Part shown: one piece after another, positions 1 through 42,600 of the stretch | Position numbering within the stretch: the stretch's first letter is position 1 | How the letters are laid out: the number at the start of each line of letters is the position of its first letter | Assembly (NCBI RefSeq): GCF_008831285.2 | Contig: NC_045143.1 | Span: 13,541,151 to 13,605,150, forward strand | Reading direction: 5' to 3' | Source of the DNA: Nymphaea colorata | Taxonomy: Eukaryota > Streptophyta > Magnoliopsida > Nymphaeales > Nymphaeaceae | DNA: 64,000 nucleotides | Made by a program: the position numbers and the translations under genes | The notes under the pieces: generated by a model | Database searches by the model: none | What the model was told of the DNA's origin: nothing | Seen by the model: the letters and a program-made list of their open reading frames with translations, nothing else

Positions 1-1900
1 ATCAAATTTTGAAAAGGGCCCCAAGGCCACGTCCCTTTCAAAACAACGAGCTTAAAACCATTTTGAACTCCTCACAATGAGAGAATCCTACGGTGAGAGA
101 GTGATTTTGCTGCAACATATGTGATGAAAATGCCTATTAGGGACTGATACATTCTTATGAATGTGATCCACCCTTGCATGGCAACATTATGGATGAATTA
201 GCTTGAGCATTGTTGTTTTCTTTCTCATTTGAAGTCATTCAGATTCATGTCTTTCAATTTAATCGATTAAGGGTGGTAGAGGAGATTAGAAACAAGTTTT
301 CAATCTTCTACGTAAAAGAACCCAGCCATAGATCATCATGATTCATGAGTCATGCGTTCCCTTGATTAAATCTCATTTTGAAGAGTAAGATGCTTATGTA
401 TATATATTGTTATATATATACACATGCAATCTCTTCTTAAAAATCATTTTCCTCTTTTAAAATCAGGTTGGAATATGTTTCCAAACTGGTTTTTAAGAAT
501 GTGGATCATTTTGTTGATTTTCGTAGTGTAAGACTATGAAATCATTTTCATTTCATTTTTATTTAACTTCAGCAGTCCATACGTAAAATGTATGCAAGTT
601 GTTGGAATTAGACCATGTTTTATGGGAACTGTCTTAAGAATGTCAAAGTTTACATATTTGAAATGTCAACTATCCTAGAATCATCCAAAAAAGTTGATGT
701 TTTCATGAGTACGAAATCTGAAATTTGAATAGGTTCGAAAGACTTGTCATTTCTATCTAAGAAACAAGCTCTTTATTGGAATCAATGTCCATAACTTTCA
801 GCTATCTAAATCAATACAAGTTCTAATTTTTTGCTATCTTGAGACAAAAGTGGACGTCATCCACGTCTCCCATCTATTTCAAAAATTGATTTTGGCATCA
901 TTTGTATATTTTTCATCATTTTGATAATTTTATGTTAACTTTGAAGCTTATGGACTACATCTCTAATTCATGTGTTTAATCATATAATAAGTACATTTAG
1001 AGAAAGTCCTACATTTTAGTTAAAATCAATCTTTATATGTAGATTGTATGACATGCAATTACAATGGAAGAATCTTGATAGATTATGAGAGAGAGAAGAA
1101 TGAATGTTTCATATAGTTTCCCTTCTCATTTCATGCATTCACTTTCACCCAAAATCAATAGCACCACATGCACGTTCTCAAGAAGTTAAGTGATTCAAAT
1201 TTGAGTTGCAAAAGGTGACCGAGTCATATTGCAATAAGAATTTGTAAGCTTCACTTAACTTCAAAAGAATACACAAGCAATGCATTCACAATCTTGGCCA
1301 AAATGTGTTTGGAAAACAACACGTTTTCCAATAATTTAGAACCTATATTTCATCAAAATAATGAACTCTACCTAACCAAATCACACGATTTGGCGAAAGA
1401 AGAATTCAAAATAAATTTTCTTTGCTAAGGAAACTTAGTTATTTTCTAAAAGTTGATCATAATTTCAACTCATGAACCATCTAGAGTTCACAACAAAGAA
1501 CTCAATTTCAATCTTCAAAATCCTCAAGAATTATATATTTCAAATCAAATAGCACAAAAACAAAGGTTTTTTAACCAACTTAAGAATCCTCCAATCTTCA
1601 AAACGAGTTCAAATCACTTATTCAAAATGAATTTTGGTTCTTGAATCCAAAACTTCAATGCATAAACATATAGGATTTGCATCAAAAACTCATATATGAT
1701 CCAAATGATCATTAGTCCTTGGTCCAATTACCCCTGTTAAAGGCGGCAGGAACGGTTGGACCTCGTACCGACGGGCATATTCCATTCTCTTGAAAATTTT
1801 TCCTCAAAACCTCAATTTTAAAAGAATTTTGTTGATTCGCATTTTGACCCCCTTTGAGAAAAGGGTGGGGTGCGAACAGTGGAGCAATCTTCAACGAGGG
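1..1900. other. No gene; AT-rich, partly LTR-like
   Basis: No exon or intact frame. The block 1726-1785 (aattacccctgttaaaggcg onward) resembles 48730-48790, and 1870-1890 reads gtgcgaacag, as seen near some gypsy primer-binding sites. The segment may therefore be a decayed long terminal repeat of the gypsy remnant that follows. Confidence 0.3.
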
Positions 1901-3060
1901 CTGTTAAAGAAGTGCAATGGCAGATTATGGGTAAGTCATCCTAGTCAAGAACAAACCATAACACTCCTTGAACGTGGCTATGTTTAGCCAAAGATGATAT
2001 TCAGCCCTATGTGAAGAGATGGCTCATTTTTCAACAAGACAAGGGGACAAATAAGAAAATTGGAACCTCTTCTTCTTTTAGTGCATCTATGAGAGAGTCT
2101 TTTCATGGACTTCATTATGAGTCTTCCTAAAGTATATGGTTTTAGCTCTATCTTTGTAGTTGTGGGTTAATTTTTCAAATATGTTGCATTCATCACAACC
2201 TCAAAGGTGTGTCCTACAGACAACAAAGTTGTTCATAAAGAACATAGTAAAGCGTTGAAGCATGCCAAAAAGCATTGTAGGCAACTGCCACCAGCCAAGT
2301 TTTGGCATAAAGTGCTCTAATTGCTAGGCTCAGACTTATTGTTTTCAATAAGTTTCCATTTGCATCAATGCTTTATTAGAGCAATACCTACAACATTTTG
2401 TCAGTACGAACTAGGAAAATTAGGTGAAATTACTAAATGTGACTCAATTCACTATAACTTGCAAAATAGTGATTTTTTGGGGCACAGTTCATTTGAAATA
2501 GCCATTAAGCAGCAGCTATCAAGAAAAGTGTTCTTGCACAAGGCCACCAAGAAGATGAAGAAGTGGGTCGACAAGAAAGGGTTGATATGTGAAGTTTAGA
2601 GTCAAAAACTAAGTCTTTGTGAAGTTGTACCCAGGCCAGACAAGAATCTTTTGTGAGAAACACCATGCCCTAATTTAGAAGTCTCAGGGACCATTCGTTG
2701 TAGTCATGATGATCGAGAAACTAGCATATAAGCTAGATCTGCTACTAGACTTCAAGGTAGATTCAGCTGTAACCTGAATCCCTTCTATACCGATGGTGAA
2801 GACCTGAAGAGAAGCACATTGCAGCGGGAGCCAATCTTACAATGACACCATAAACCAAGCGAACAATAGACCGATAGATAGAGCAGATTCTTCGACACAA
2901 AATCAACTATTTTGAAGAGTTATAAAAAGACCTTGTGAAGTGGGTAGGTGAGGAGCAATTGATGTAGGAGTATACCTTCTGGATGAAGCCATGATACCCA
3001 GAAGAAGTATCATCCTACCATGCAACAATTAGCACGGAGGATGGTGCATGATTTTAAGGG
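1900..3060 (+). pseudogene. Ty3/gypsy pol remnant: integrase to chromodomain, multiply frameshifted
   Basis: Conceptual translation in shifting plus frames shows, in order: an H2C2-like spacer region ending LLERGYV.PKM (about 1960-2000); the integrase core start (MDFIMSLPKVYGFSSIFVVV, about 2106-2166); LLGSDLLFS.SFH (about 2320-2355), where family members have the second core block; the YNLQNSDFLGHSSFE stretch (about 2452-2497); the basic KKMKKWVDKKG (about 2550-2582); and a chromodomain-like tail with ILRHKINYFEEL-type residues (about 2890-2930). The usual SDRD block with the second catalytic Asp is not recognisable and stops are frequent, so the copy is dead. The order matches a chromovirus-type Ty3/gypsy polyprotein, which inserts cDNA copies. 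Gag, protease and RT are absent upstream. Confidence 0.75.
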
Positions 3061-3099
3061 CATCCCCTATGTCTATATAGACTTTTTTCTTTTTGCTTA

Positions 3100-6000
3100 T
3101 AGTGTTTTTGGTGTATGCCTGTGTTTACGTGTAATGGAGCACCTTCTCACCAGCCCCCAAGTGCATGTTAGGGATTCTATGTTTTGGAGATTCGACATTC
3201 AAATCCTATGTAAGTGGCTTCGATCATCCTATGTAAGTTTTCTTCAAGATCTCCTTGCTTACAATTTCCTTGTGACAAATAAAATCTATGCTCATTGCAA
3301 GTTTTTCCATCCATTCCTTTGCTTCTTTGCTTTCTATATGTGCTCTTTGTTTTCAATTTACCTACACATTCTTTTGCCTCTTAAGGCTTATGGCAGATAG
3401 GCAACTGTCATACCTCATGGTCCAAAGAAAGTAGGCCCATGACATATATACCCGAATTCAAAATTCAGCATACATGGTGTAGGCTCCTCCAAAGGTTTTA
3501 TGAATAAAGAGTTTTTCGTTCTTCTTGGCTACTTCCAATATATGACTATCTCTATGTAATGGTAAAGGGGTGTCAACCCATAGTGGCCATCCATAAGCAT
3601 TACTCTCACCATTTAGGCAGGTAATACCAGTGACATGATGACTGGGACAAGATAGGTAGAGGAATGGCTTTCAAAATATGAGCATATGTATAAAAACGTA
3701 GGGTTAATGCAATGGAGTGTAGGAAATATTAAAACATTAAGGAACAAGCAAACACCGGAAAACAAGGTCCATGCAACTACTAGATTGAGGAATTGGTAAG
3801 TTGGACCTACCTACAAAACAAGAAATTATTCTTCAAATTGTCTTAAGAATAAAAGTAAATAAACACATATGTAGACTTATATACACATGGAATGATGGCC
3901 ATGGTGGAACACTTCTGAGCTCTAAGTTCACATGCACAAAGAAAGTGTTGACATAAAGCATAACTTGTAGTAAGTTAGAAGATTATACTGGTGCAGTTTA
4001 TATGGGCATGGATAGGCCTACCGTGATCACCGCTTTGTTTGTGTAAAATTTTTGAGGTCTTGCCTACAACCGATGGGGAAATATTGTTACTCACCTCCTT
4101 CCATTTGATGGAGATGGGACCCATCCTATTCGTATAAAGATCATCCATTGTGGACACCTTTATCTTGATCACCGCTTTGTTTGTGTAAAATTTTTGAGGT
4201 CTTGCCTACAACCGATGGGGAAATATTGTTACTCACCTCCATCCATTTGATGGAGATGGGACCCATCCTATTCGTATAACGATCATCCATTGTGGACACC
4301 TTTATCTAAGGTATTCAATCAAAGGTCTGCACTATGTTACGTGATGCCCAAGATACCTACATACTATGCTTCAAATTTAAACTGCAATGTGCAAAGCATA
4401 GTGCATATAATCCTAAAATTTTGAAATGAAAATTGAGTTTAGAAAACTAAATAACCCTCAAGGCGATGGTAACAAAGTTAACCACGGTGCCCGTGTCATC
4501 ATTGGGTCATGTTATCCAATCGTAAGACTACGTAATGCAAGCACTTTTGAAAATGAATTTGGAACATGAGTAGAAATCATGTATGAATGTAGACTTGCAA
4601 AGCTGAAAAATTATTTGAAACTAAGTATTTTGAAGGTCACATTGGAAATTGGTACTTTAAAATGAATTTGAAAGAAATTTTGAAAATGAAAAATTATGGA
4701 AAACATGATGTCCGTTCTGAAAGTGTATGCTAAAGGATGTCAAGGTTTTCACCTTCACCATATAGAGGTCTCCAGACAATTACACAGATCATGTCAAACT
4801 CACTTGGTTTTCAAGATGATAGTAAGTATATAAATAGCAGTCATTTTGATAAACTCATGAAGGATTGAGAATAACGAGTGTGTGTGATGCATGACAAAAT
4901 ATTTTGCACATGCTTTTGTGAAAAAGAAACTATATGAAATGCGTACAACCATAAGATTAGATATGGGATGAATGATGTATACGTAATTTGGGAATGTTTT
5001 ATAACATACGAACATTGTAGAAAAGTCTTCCTATCTTGCACAAGGTTGTCTGATGCAAGCCTAGAAAGGTTACATGTGTGCATGAATGAGAACATAACAT
5101 AACAGAAAAACCGTATGTATAACATGGTTTCTATTATGATGTCACGAACCTAGTGCAGAAATATAGTTATAGCAGAAAACCGTATACATAACATGGATAC
5201 AACATAATGTGGTTCATAGGGTATGACTAGCCTAACAACTTGGTGATGGACTTGAAATACTTTGGCATACTTTGTTGATGCAAAATGAAGGTGCCCAAAC
5301 AAAGAAACTTGAAAATTAACCTTCAGTTATTAAATTGAAGGTCACAGAGGCCCTGACAAAATTGTAATATGTAGAAAATGCTTGTGCTTTTAGCAGAAAA
5401 TGGTTCAACGAACCTGGCTCAATGAATGGGCTAAACATGTTGGATTAAGTTAAAATTTTGTGTTAAGTATCTAAACAAGTGGAAGAAACTACTGGCTTTT
5501 ACAGATTTGAAAAATGGTTTACAGAACTTGAGTTATTAAGTTCCCAAGTTGGCCAAATTTCAGGATTAACTTTCTGTAATCTGTAAATTGCAGAAAACCA
5601 GTTTTTGAAACTTGGTTGAACTAGGATATAACAACTTCAAATTCCATATAAATTGGTGAGGACAAACTAGACACGTGGATGTAAGCAGTAATCGGTGTTC
5701 TACAGCAAGAAAAAAAGGCAAAAATCAAATAGGAAAAAAATATAACAAAACATCTCAATATGGGTACTTAAAAAATTTTAGATAGCAACTAATGGCCTCT
5801 GTTATTACTACCATCCTGAATTGGTTGTTTCATAGATATTTATTTAAAACAGACATTCATTTATAAAAATTCACAGGTTGAGCAACCATTTATGAATGAC
5901 TTACATGTTAGGTGGTCAATTATATTTTTTCTTAAAAAAAAAATTTAATTCATTACACCAAAACCATCCTCCAATTCCATTTAGATTAACAGTTTTAAAC

Positions 6001-8130
6001 TTTTTCATTATCTCCTTAATTCCCTTATTAATCCTCGCTAAAACTCGTCCTATTTGCCCTCCTAAGGTCCACAAATGGCCCAACTGAAACGCCCACTATT
6101 CCAAAGAAAAACATGGCTGTGCCATTGTGCAGAGCTGACTTTTTTCGTGTAAGTGAGAAGTTCCTTGGAGTATTTAAGGTCCGTTTTACTCAACCAACCT
6201 GATCCTCAATTCAGTCCCCTCTTTAAGTTGGAATATTCGAGTCACCGTTTAAACCGAAGCCATCTTGAACTCCGGTTAAAAATCAAAGGCCTGGCTTCAG
6301 CTCGGCTCTATCTCAAGTCTAGCTCAAGTTCACTAGGTCAAGATGAGAGCTTGAGTTTAGCTAAGCCAAGTATAAAAGTGTGTGTGTGTGTGTTTTCCCT
6401 TTTTTTAGTCTTGATCAGCATCACCAAGGGCGTCTAAATGAATGACTAATCTAAAAGAGACAACGGAGGCGCCACCGACTGCACCAACAATACATTTTTG
6501 AGATAATATTTTGAAAGAACCGTATGCACTTTAAACCAGCGTACTTAAAGTTTACCATCCAAGCTTAACTATCCCCACTGAGTCTCAACAAGTTCAATTG
6601 ATTGTTCAGCCGTAATCGCAACTGAATCTCCAATGACAAAATGCCCTCCCGTTGTCACTCCACGCACTAGAATTCTAAATTATGTAACTCCTCTTAGTCC
6701 ACTTCATGGCGTTTAATGTTTGATAGTTTATCTCCACAGTGGTTTCCTACTTAGTACCTAACCACAGCCTCTACTTGGATTCAAACCACTCTGTTAACCA
6801 AAATCTATGAATTACTGCTTTTATGATTACCTAGGCTCACGTCTAGTTGTAGGAAATTTAAACAAAGTCTAATTAATTGGCACGCATTACCTCACTTTAT
6901 ATCACTTGGAAGCTAAATCAATCCTCATTTACCTTACACCATGCATGGTTAAGACAAATATCAGCTAACCAGGGGAATCTTTATAAGAACATACAAGTAA
7001 AAAAGAAGAGAAAAAAAATGAGGGATGGAGAGATCGATCATCCTTAACCCTCTTGGTCATACCAATGTATCATATTTCTAACCTTAATATATTAGTAAAC
7101 AAAACACATATAGCTGATTGGTTAGAATCGTTCACCAATAAATGAAAGCTCTAAATGGATGAAATCCATCAGAAACACGAGAAAACTCTAACTGACACAC
7201 ATATGGGAACAATACCCTGCGAGCAACGTCGATCCAAATCAAAGCTGTAACCATAATCTCTTTTTTCACAAGAAAACACTGCGACGGCAGTTGACCTGGG
7301 CCTGTTGGCTTTACGTGGGTATGTACAGATGCCTCTCCATATAAACTCTGAGCTGAAGGCCCTTTTAAACCTCACTTGAGCAAGCCCGGTCAGGCTCCCC
7401 CCTATAGTTGCTCTTCAACTTATTCATCGCCGCTCCTTAGCCTTCTCAAACATAAATCCAACTGGTTTTAGTGTAACATTCAGAAAATAAATGTTTACCA
7501 TTTAACCGAATATCCCAGTAAAACACAACGAAAGTGGAAGTCCAATTGAGAAACTTTCATTTAACAAAACAGCAAAGTTAACCTCTGAGTAACAGAACAA
7601 ATTCTTCAATAGCACATCAAAATTATCCCTTTGTAGGACAAGACTAGTGGTTTCTCTATTCATTATCGTATAACATTCTCATTATGTGTATCAATTTGTA
7701 CATAAACAAGATTCGAAACATACCAATACGTATAATACCAACCCTCATTACAGTTGTGGAAAGGAATAATAAATGCACTAGTACATCCCATCGCCAACCA
7801 GTCCAAATTTACATGTGTGTGTGCTCATTGTTTCAGCAAAAGAGGACCTCGTTCTGCTCCATTTCTCCTCAACTTTGTGATTGCCAAGAAAGGAAAATAA
7901 TCAATAAAACAAAGAACGAAGAAAATGAGGTCCACAAAAATCAGGCCTCATCTCAAACCTTCAACAAGGAATCACTACTCCGTTGGCTGCAGTACTCACA
8001 CAGCCAAAGCAGGTTGTCCAGAGCTCCCTACGGTTGAGAGGAAGGTGATGCTGGAGGGCAGTACCTCAGTGCCTTAACAACTACAACACTATTCCAACTA
8101 GAAGTTCTGGAACACCTTCAGAACCATCGT
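3100..8130. other. Intergenic, no gene seen
   Basis: Apart from the 142-bp duplication, the stretch holds unique AT-rich DNA, a short near-repeat (agaaaaccgtatgtataac / agaaaaccgtatacataac, about 5104-5190) and a Leu/Ser-type TCAAGC-rich patch near 6230-6380 ending in (GT)n. The short frames here have no family signal. Confidence 0.5.
4024..4307 (+). repeat. 142-bp tandem duplication, near-identical
   Basis: Copy 1 is 4024-4165 and copy 2 is 4166-4307. I see two single-base differences (ctccttcc / ctccatcc, and ataaagatc / ataacgatc), so the event is recent. The unit has no coding signal. Confidence 0.9.
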
Positions 8131-8133
8131 GGA
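7700..8133 (-). other. Probable 3'-UTR of the EFR3-like gene
   Basis: Sequence directly after the TGA stop is less AT-rich than its surroundings and has no coding signal. Its extent is inferred only from base composition; I found no clear AATAAA signal, so the polyadenylation site is not placed. Confidence 0.3.
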
Positions 8134-37139
<29,006 letters not shown>

Positions 37140-37839
37140 GTTCCAGAGTTAGAGAAAACTTGTAAAAGGACGAATAACAGGCGTGTATATGTATATATAT
37201 GACTCGACCCTTCTTCCTCCCTCGATCAAACCACAGATTTTCAACGATGAATTCTAACATCACAAATAAATAAAAGACAAGAACGTACGTATCAACACAT
37301 ATAAACTAGCAGAATGAAATGGAAATATAAATGTCCAATAGAATATGAAAACCATATTTCAATAAGGTGCACCGGTGAAAGACGAAAAACAGGATCAAGG
37401 AAATAAAAGATTTGCCCCAGATAAACTTTGGAAGCCTAAATTCAAGAAGAATGAAACGAATTACTTAAGCTGCACAAAGAAACAACGTATTCATATACTA
37501 TCAGAACGAACAAAATCACGAACATTGATACTTTTAAAAAATTACAACGCCATAAAAGCTAAAGAACACAGAGAAAAATGCCTAAACTCAACGAAATTAG
37601 CCGACCTCGTGACGGACTGGCAGTGAATTTGCAAAAAACAAAGCAATCATGAAGCAGAACTATTGGACAGAAGAATAGAAAAAAAAACAACTCGGAGTCC
37701 AATTTGAGAAGCATAGGGGCCGAAAGAACGGGAAGATATCATAATCATAACCCCGCCATAAAAGAGACGAAAAACTGCCGGATTCAGATTGGCAGTACGG
37801 CGATGGAAGGGCAGTAAGCATGGCGCAGAGACCTCGTAC

Positions 37840-38020
37840 CTCGAGAGGGAAACGGCCGGAGATCCACGGAAAGGTTCACGAAAAGGCACGCCGGATCTCC
37901 GCCATCCTCCAACCGGAGAAGGAGGCGAGAGAGACATAGAGAGAAAGAGGGAGGGAATTGTGGACAGGCGGTCGCCGAAGAACACTCTCCGTCCTTCGCT
38001 CGCAGCGGAACCATTTTAAC
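37840..38020 (-). promoter_or_regulatory. Probable 5'-UTR exon and promoter-proximal region of the EFR3-like gene
   Basis: A GC-richer stretch with CT-rich tracts on the minus strand ends at a good splice donor (CTCGAG then gtacga, exon end 37840). A matching acceptor (ttacaag) lies at 37159-37160, so the second UTR piece would be 37140-37158, just before the start ATG at 37139. The inferred 5'-UTR intron is about 680 bp. Open frames here (76 aa on each strand, 112 aa minus) overlap one another and look like by-products of base composition. I see no convincing TATA box; the start of transcription is not fixed and may lie slightly above 38020. Confidence 0.55.
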
Positions 38021-38149
38021 GGAACCGTTTTAAGTTCCCCGCGCTCTGTCTGGTTTCATATTCTCCGTATTTGGAATGTTTAAAATGAAAAAATGAAACA
38101 TTTCAACCTCGCACCTCAACTTCTATCCGTTTTAGAAAAGGTATCTGAA

Positions 38150-38505
38150 TTCCTCATATTGTTGGAATGCCCCTATTGTGGGGCTACCGATTGTAGGCCC
38201 ATAGCTGAAGGCCCGTAGGAAATCCGCCATGCACAAAGATTGAGGTGTAGCCAAAGTTGCTGATGCCAGCAAATAAGGAGATGGCGTTCCGTAAATGCCA
38301 TTTAAGTTCCAGTAGTGAGGAGGCATGAAAAAGGACATTTGACTTTCTTTTTTTTTCTTTTTGTGAGAAAAAAGTTTTCTCAATATGCCCCCCCAACTAA
38401 GTTTCGCACTTGCCTCTTTTATTTTACCAAAGCTTACTTTTTTCTTATTTGTTAATGCAGCGATTCTCTTTCCCTAAACTTGCATGCACGGTGCACGTCG
38501 CTTTA
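38150..38505. other. Upstream flank of the EFR3-like gene, no feature seen
   Basis: Minus frames 38132-38396 overlap each other and show no family signal. The proximal promoter presumably lies here, but I see no defined motif. Confidence 0.3.
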
Positions 38506-38933
38506 AGGCTGCACGATGAGTTGAACTCAGCTTGACTCGAACACGCTCGAAAAGACTCAACTTGAGCTCAAATAGTTCATAAACTAGCCAAGTTCGAGTT
38601 TAAATTTGTACTTAGAATGTTAAATGAGTCATGTTCAAGTTATAAGAACTCTACTCGACTCGACTACGAAGAATCAATCCATCATAGTTGAATTAGTTAA
38701 ACAAGTGAATGAATTAAACGAGCTCACGAGTTAAACGAGTCAAAAGAAACGAGATGGGTTAACTTAAACGAGTTAAATGACTTAAGTAAGTCGAGCTTGA
38801 GCTTGACACATTGTATAGTTGAGTCAAGCTCGAACATGTTTTATGAAACATGACTTGAGTTTGAGCCGAGCATTAATTTTTTGACTCGAATTAAACTCCA
38901 GTTGAACCAACTCGACTTGGCAAGTGGAGCCCT
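38505..38933. mobile_element. Putative hAT-like MITE rich in CTCGA/TCGAG
   Basis: The left end AAGGCTGCACGATGAGTTGA and the reverse complement of the right end (AGGGCTCCACTTGCCAAGTC) share the pattern AGGGCTgCACnnG. The body has dense CTCGAACACGCTCGA and GAGTTAAACGAG motifs on both strands, typical of plant hAT-derived MITEs. No clean 8-bp target duplication is visible. Confidence 0.45.
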
Positions 38934-39199
38934 ACATTGCTACAACTTGATTCTTTATCTCCCTTCTTTTCCCTTAACCAGCCAGCGACTAGTTAGTAGA
39001 TGACAATTCTTCTAAACAATAATACAAGGTACGTAAAGACTCTTTTGTAGAAAATTATTAACTCCACGCATGACAATGACTGCTCTTGCCACTTGTTAAA
39101 TGCCGTAGGGAAAAAATTGAGCAGTAGAAAGTGCCTGAGATAATGTTAAACTATAGTTTAATCATAAAAAGGTTTACTAGTCATAACTACGTCCAACAA

Positions 39200-39620
39200 A
39201 AGACACCACAAGCAAAGCATTGAATTTGTGCCGTTAGAAAAGTGCCACAAATGGTATTTGTTAACAGTAATTCAGTGTTGATGGAACCATTAGCATGGGT
39301 TATCCATTCTGTGACAGAAAATATACGCATCACAAATTAACCTTATTTGTGTTGTGAAAGGATCATCATTGAATTGAGCTTAGTGACGATTACACTGTTT
39401 TAGTAACCAGTGTCATTGGCCACCATTTTCCTTGACGTTGGGGCACCACCGTCAATGATTTTTGTCACTAATACCGGGTCAATGACGCTAATAGTTTTTT
39501 GATGTTTGCCCACCGTTAGTGATTTTCCATCATTGATGTACAGTCAATAAAATTAATGTTTAACGACAACTAAATGGTGTCATTGTACAATTATGCATTG
39601 ACTAAATATGAGTGTAAATG
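39200..39620. repeat. Subterminal-repeat-like sequence, possible CACTA remnant
   Basis: Short degenerate motifs in both orientations (ttagtgacgatta, gtcaatgatttttgtcacta, ccgttagtgattttcc, gtgtcattg) recur over 400 bp. CACTA elements have such repeats near their ends. No terminus or transposase seen. Confidence 0.3.
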
Positions 39621-39689
39621 GAATGATACATGTTTGATTTTCTAACTATTGTTTGATGTCAGTAATTGTTTTATACTGAAATTCCCACC

Positions 39690-42600
39690 GTTATATTGGG
39701 GGAAGAACCGTCCCGAGGGGGTTTCGCTCAAGAAGGGCAGATTTTTGCCTTAAATATCTCACTTAATGGTTAAACTTGTGGGTTCCATCTCATGTCCTCA
39801 CTAAAGGAGGACATGGCATATGTGATGGCCATCAAATTGGTTTTACTTCTACCGACCTTCATATTGAATTTATCTTGCATAACACACGTTAGTGTGCAAT
39901 GAAAAATTTGTACCGATAGATGGACATGAATAAGAAAATTGAACAACTTACAAACTTATATAAACTATGATGACCTAAATATTGATGTTACTTTTTCTTA
40001 AAAATCCAAAATCATTTTGAATTAAAATTAAAATGCACAAAAATAACTTGTGAGGCACTCAACTTTTCAAAACCATTAGAAATTGTTACCTACTAACTTC
40101 AAACTGCCAACCCTTAAATGACGATTGAACAAATTGTCCAGATAAAAAATAAAGATAAGAAAATCTAACACATTGCAAGTTTTTCAATCACAAAATTAAA
40201 TGATGGATCTTCACAACAACATATCAACCTCATCAACATCCATTCTATTCATGATCATATGAAAAGAATATTGGGGTGAGAACTTGGGGAAGTTCGCAAT
40301 ATGATTTCTACCATTGGTTTATGTCAGCACATTTCCTGTGCATTCTAAAATCAAACTCACTTTGCTGCTAAATGACTCAAGATGAACCATACATTGTTCT
40401 AATAGCAAGTAATTATACTAATAGTTTTGGGTATAAATACAATTCTTTAATACAATTCATATCTGTGTTCACTATATACAATCAAACAATATGATGTAAT
40501 AATCTCTGAAACCAACACCTGTTATAATTTTTAATTTCACATATAATGGGTTTGAATCAAATTTTAGGGATAACTATTTGAATATCAAAGTATATATTTA
40601 ATATTTGACAAGTTCAAGTATAATCAATATAGAACAAGAATTGTAATACTAAAATGAATTCTTCTATTGCAGAGAATTAAACTGTCACAAAGAATTTAAC
40701 CATGCTTCAAGGACTTTTTAACTTGTACAAATTGCTTACACTTATAAAGAAAAAACTAATAGACAAGAGAAAATCAAAAATCCTAAATCTAAATTTGATA
40801 GTCGCTTGGAAATGTGAAAGCTCTTTGATCATCAATGACTCCTCCCATCTCCAACACATGTGGCTCTTCACTCTCTTTGTTATCACTTTACTTCCATATC
40901 AAGTGGGTTGTAAGATTTATAAAAGAAGTTTCATGTTTAAAAATCGTATTGGAAAGCAAAATCGCATCGTTATAATGTTATCCACATACACAAGCAAGAC
41001 ACTTTGCATGTAAATTTGTGTATGTGTGTGTTAACCGATTGTTAATATAAAATGCAAAGTGGTAATTAGTGTCTTACATGGCAAAAATCTAAACTTGATT
41101 ATTGTCTATTAATGCAAGTCTATACTAGTTTACTTGTGCTTTTATATTAACTCAAAATCTGCAACCTATTATTACAAGTTGCTAAGCTACAAAATATATC
41201 TAAGTCTAATCAATTAAATGCTATAGAACAGTAAATTCAACAAATAAAGTACATAAACTATCAAGCAATAATGAAAAATATGTTTACATCACCAACCTTC
41301 AAGCATAGTGCATGCTTTCTCTCATACAAAGCTAAGTATATATATTAACTAATAACTAATTTTCATCTCAAAACTATGTTTAAACAAAAGACACTTATTT
41401 TTCCTTCTATCTATGTTATAAATTATGGAAAAACATAGTAAGAACAACACGTAACATCAAAATGCAAACTTCTTGTTTGTAGAACACGAAAAGAACAAAC
41501 AATCCACACACTTAAAGTAAGTATATCTAATTTTTATCTGCTAATATTTATCTAAAAACTTGTTTAATACTTATCAATCCACATCCAATCGAAGGATACT
41601 ATAATAGTCGAGGTTCATGCTAGACTTCATCTACAAATGCTCTACAAAAGCTTGCATTTCACCACTTTTCATAGCATTCCATCTCTTTCACTAAATGTGG
41701 TCCTTTAAGTTGGACAACGTAAACAATACATTCTCGCACCATCATCCAACTTATTGCAAGCACACCAAAATTTTCAATTATGTGCCTAAGGCTCAAGTGG
41801 GTTCTTGGACCATCCAATTCAGAAGCCAATTAAATTTCATTTGAGTTTCAAACTCACCTCAAAATCCATCTCAACATTCTATAATAAAATCTAATGAGTT
41901 CTTTATTATTTCTAAATCAAATTTCTAGGAACATGCAAATGATTTTTAGTTACTTTCAAGAGATTTACAAATCAATTATAGTGATTTTCCAATCAATTTC
42001 AAGGATTTAAAATCAAATCTAATGAATTCCTTATCTTTTTCAAGTCAATTTTAGAAGGAAATTACAAATCAATTTATATAATGCTTCTATTTTCATTTGA
42101 ATATTAAATTTATCTAAAATTTTTCAAAATGCCATTCTTTGTTCTCCCTCTTCTTTCTCTCTCATCTTTTACTCTCCCTGTCCTTGTCATCCTTTTCTTT
42201 CTCGTTCTTTTCTTTTCTCGTTTTCATCTATCTGCATGGTTGCTCTAACCACACTACCCATACTCTTTTGTTCTCTGCTTGTTATTTGCATTCTTATTTT
42301 TTCTTTCCATTGTATTTCTTTCCATCCCTTCTTTTTTTGTCTTCCATTACCTTTTTTATTCTTTCATTCTTTCCACTGCATCTCCTTGTATCCTCTTTGT
42401 TTTCTTCAACCTCTTCTTTGTTTTCTTCTACTTCTCTTTTTATTTTCTTCTGGCTTTTTTCTCTCCCTCCCACGTGTAATCACCATATTCATCTACTATC
42501 TATTATTGAATGTGAGTTTTTATCTCATCTCTAAGTGTTCACCTCCACCAGTTGCTATTATGCAAAAGCGCATCTCCAATTCTAGGTGGGTGAACCAGCT

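Noticed and set aside
37647-38019. Three overlapping frames at the 5' end of the EFR3-like gene
   Set aside because: GC-rich UTR and its complement; the real start with the family Cys motif is at 37139, behind a UTR intron.
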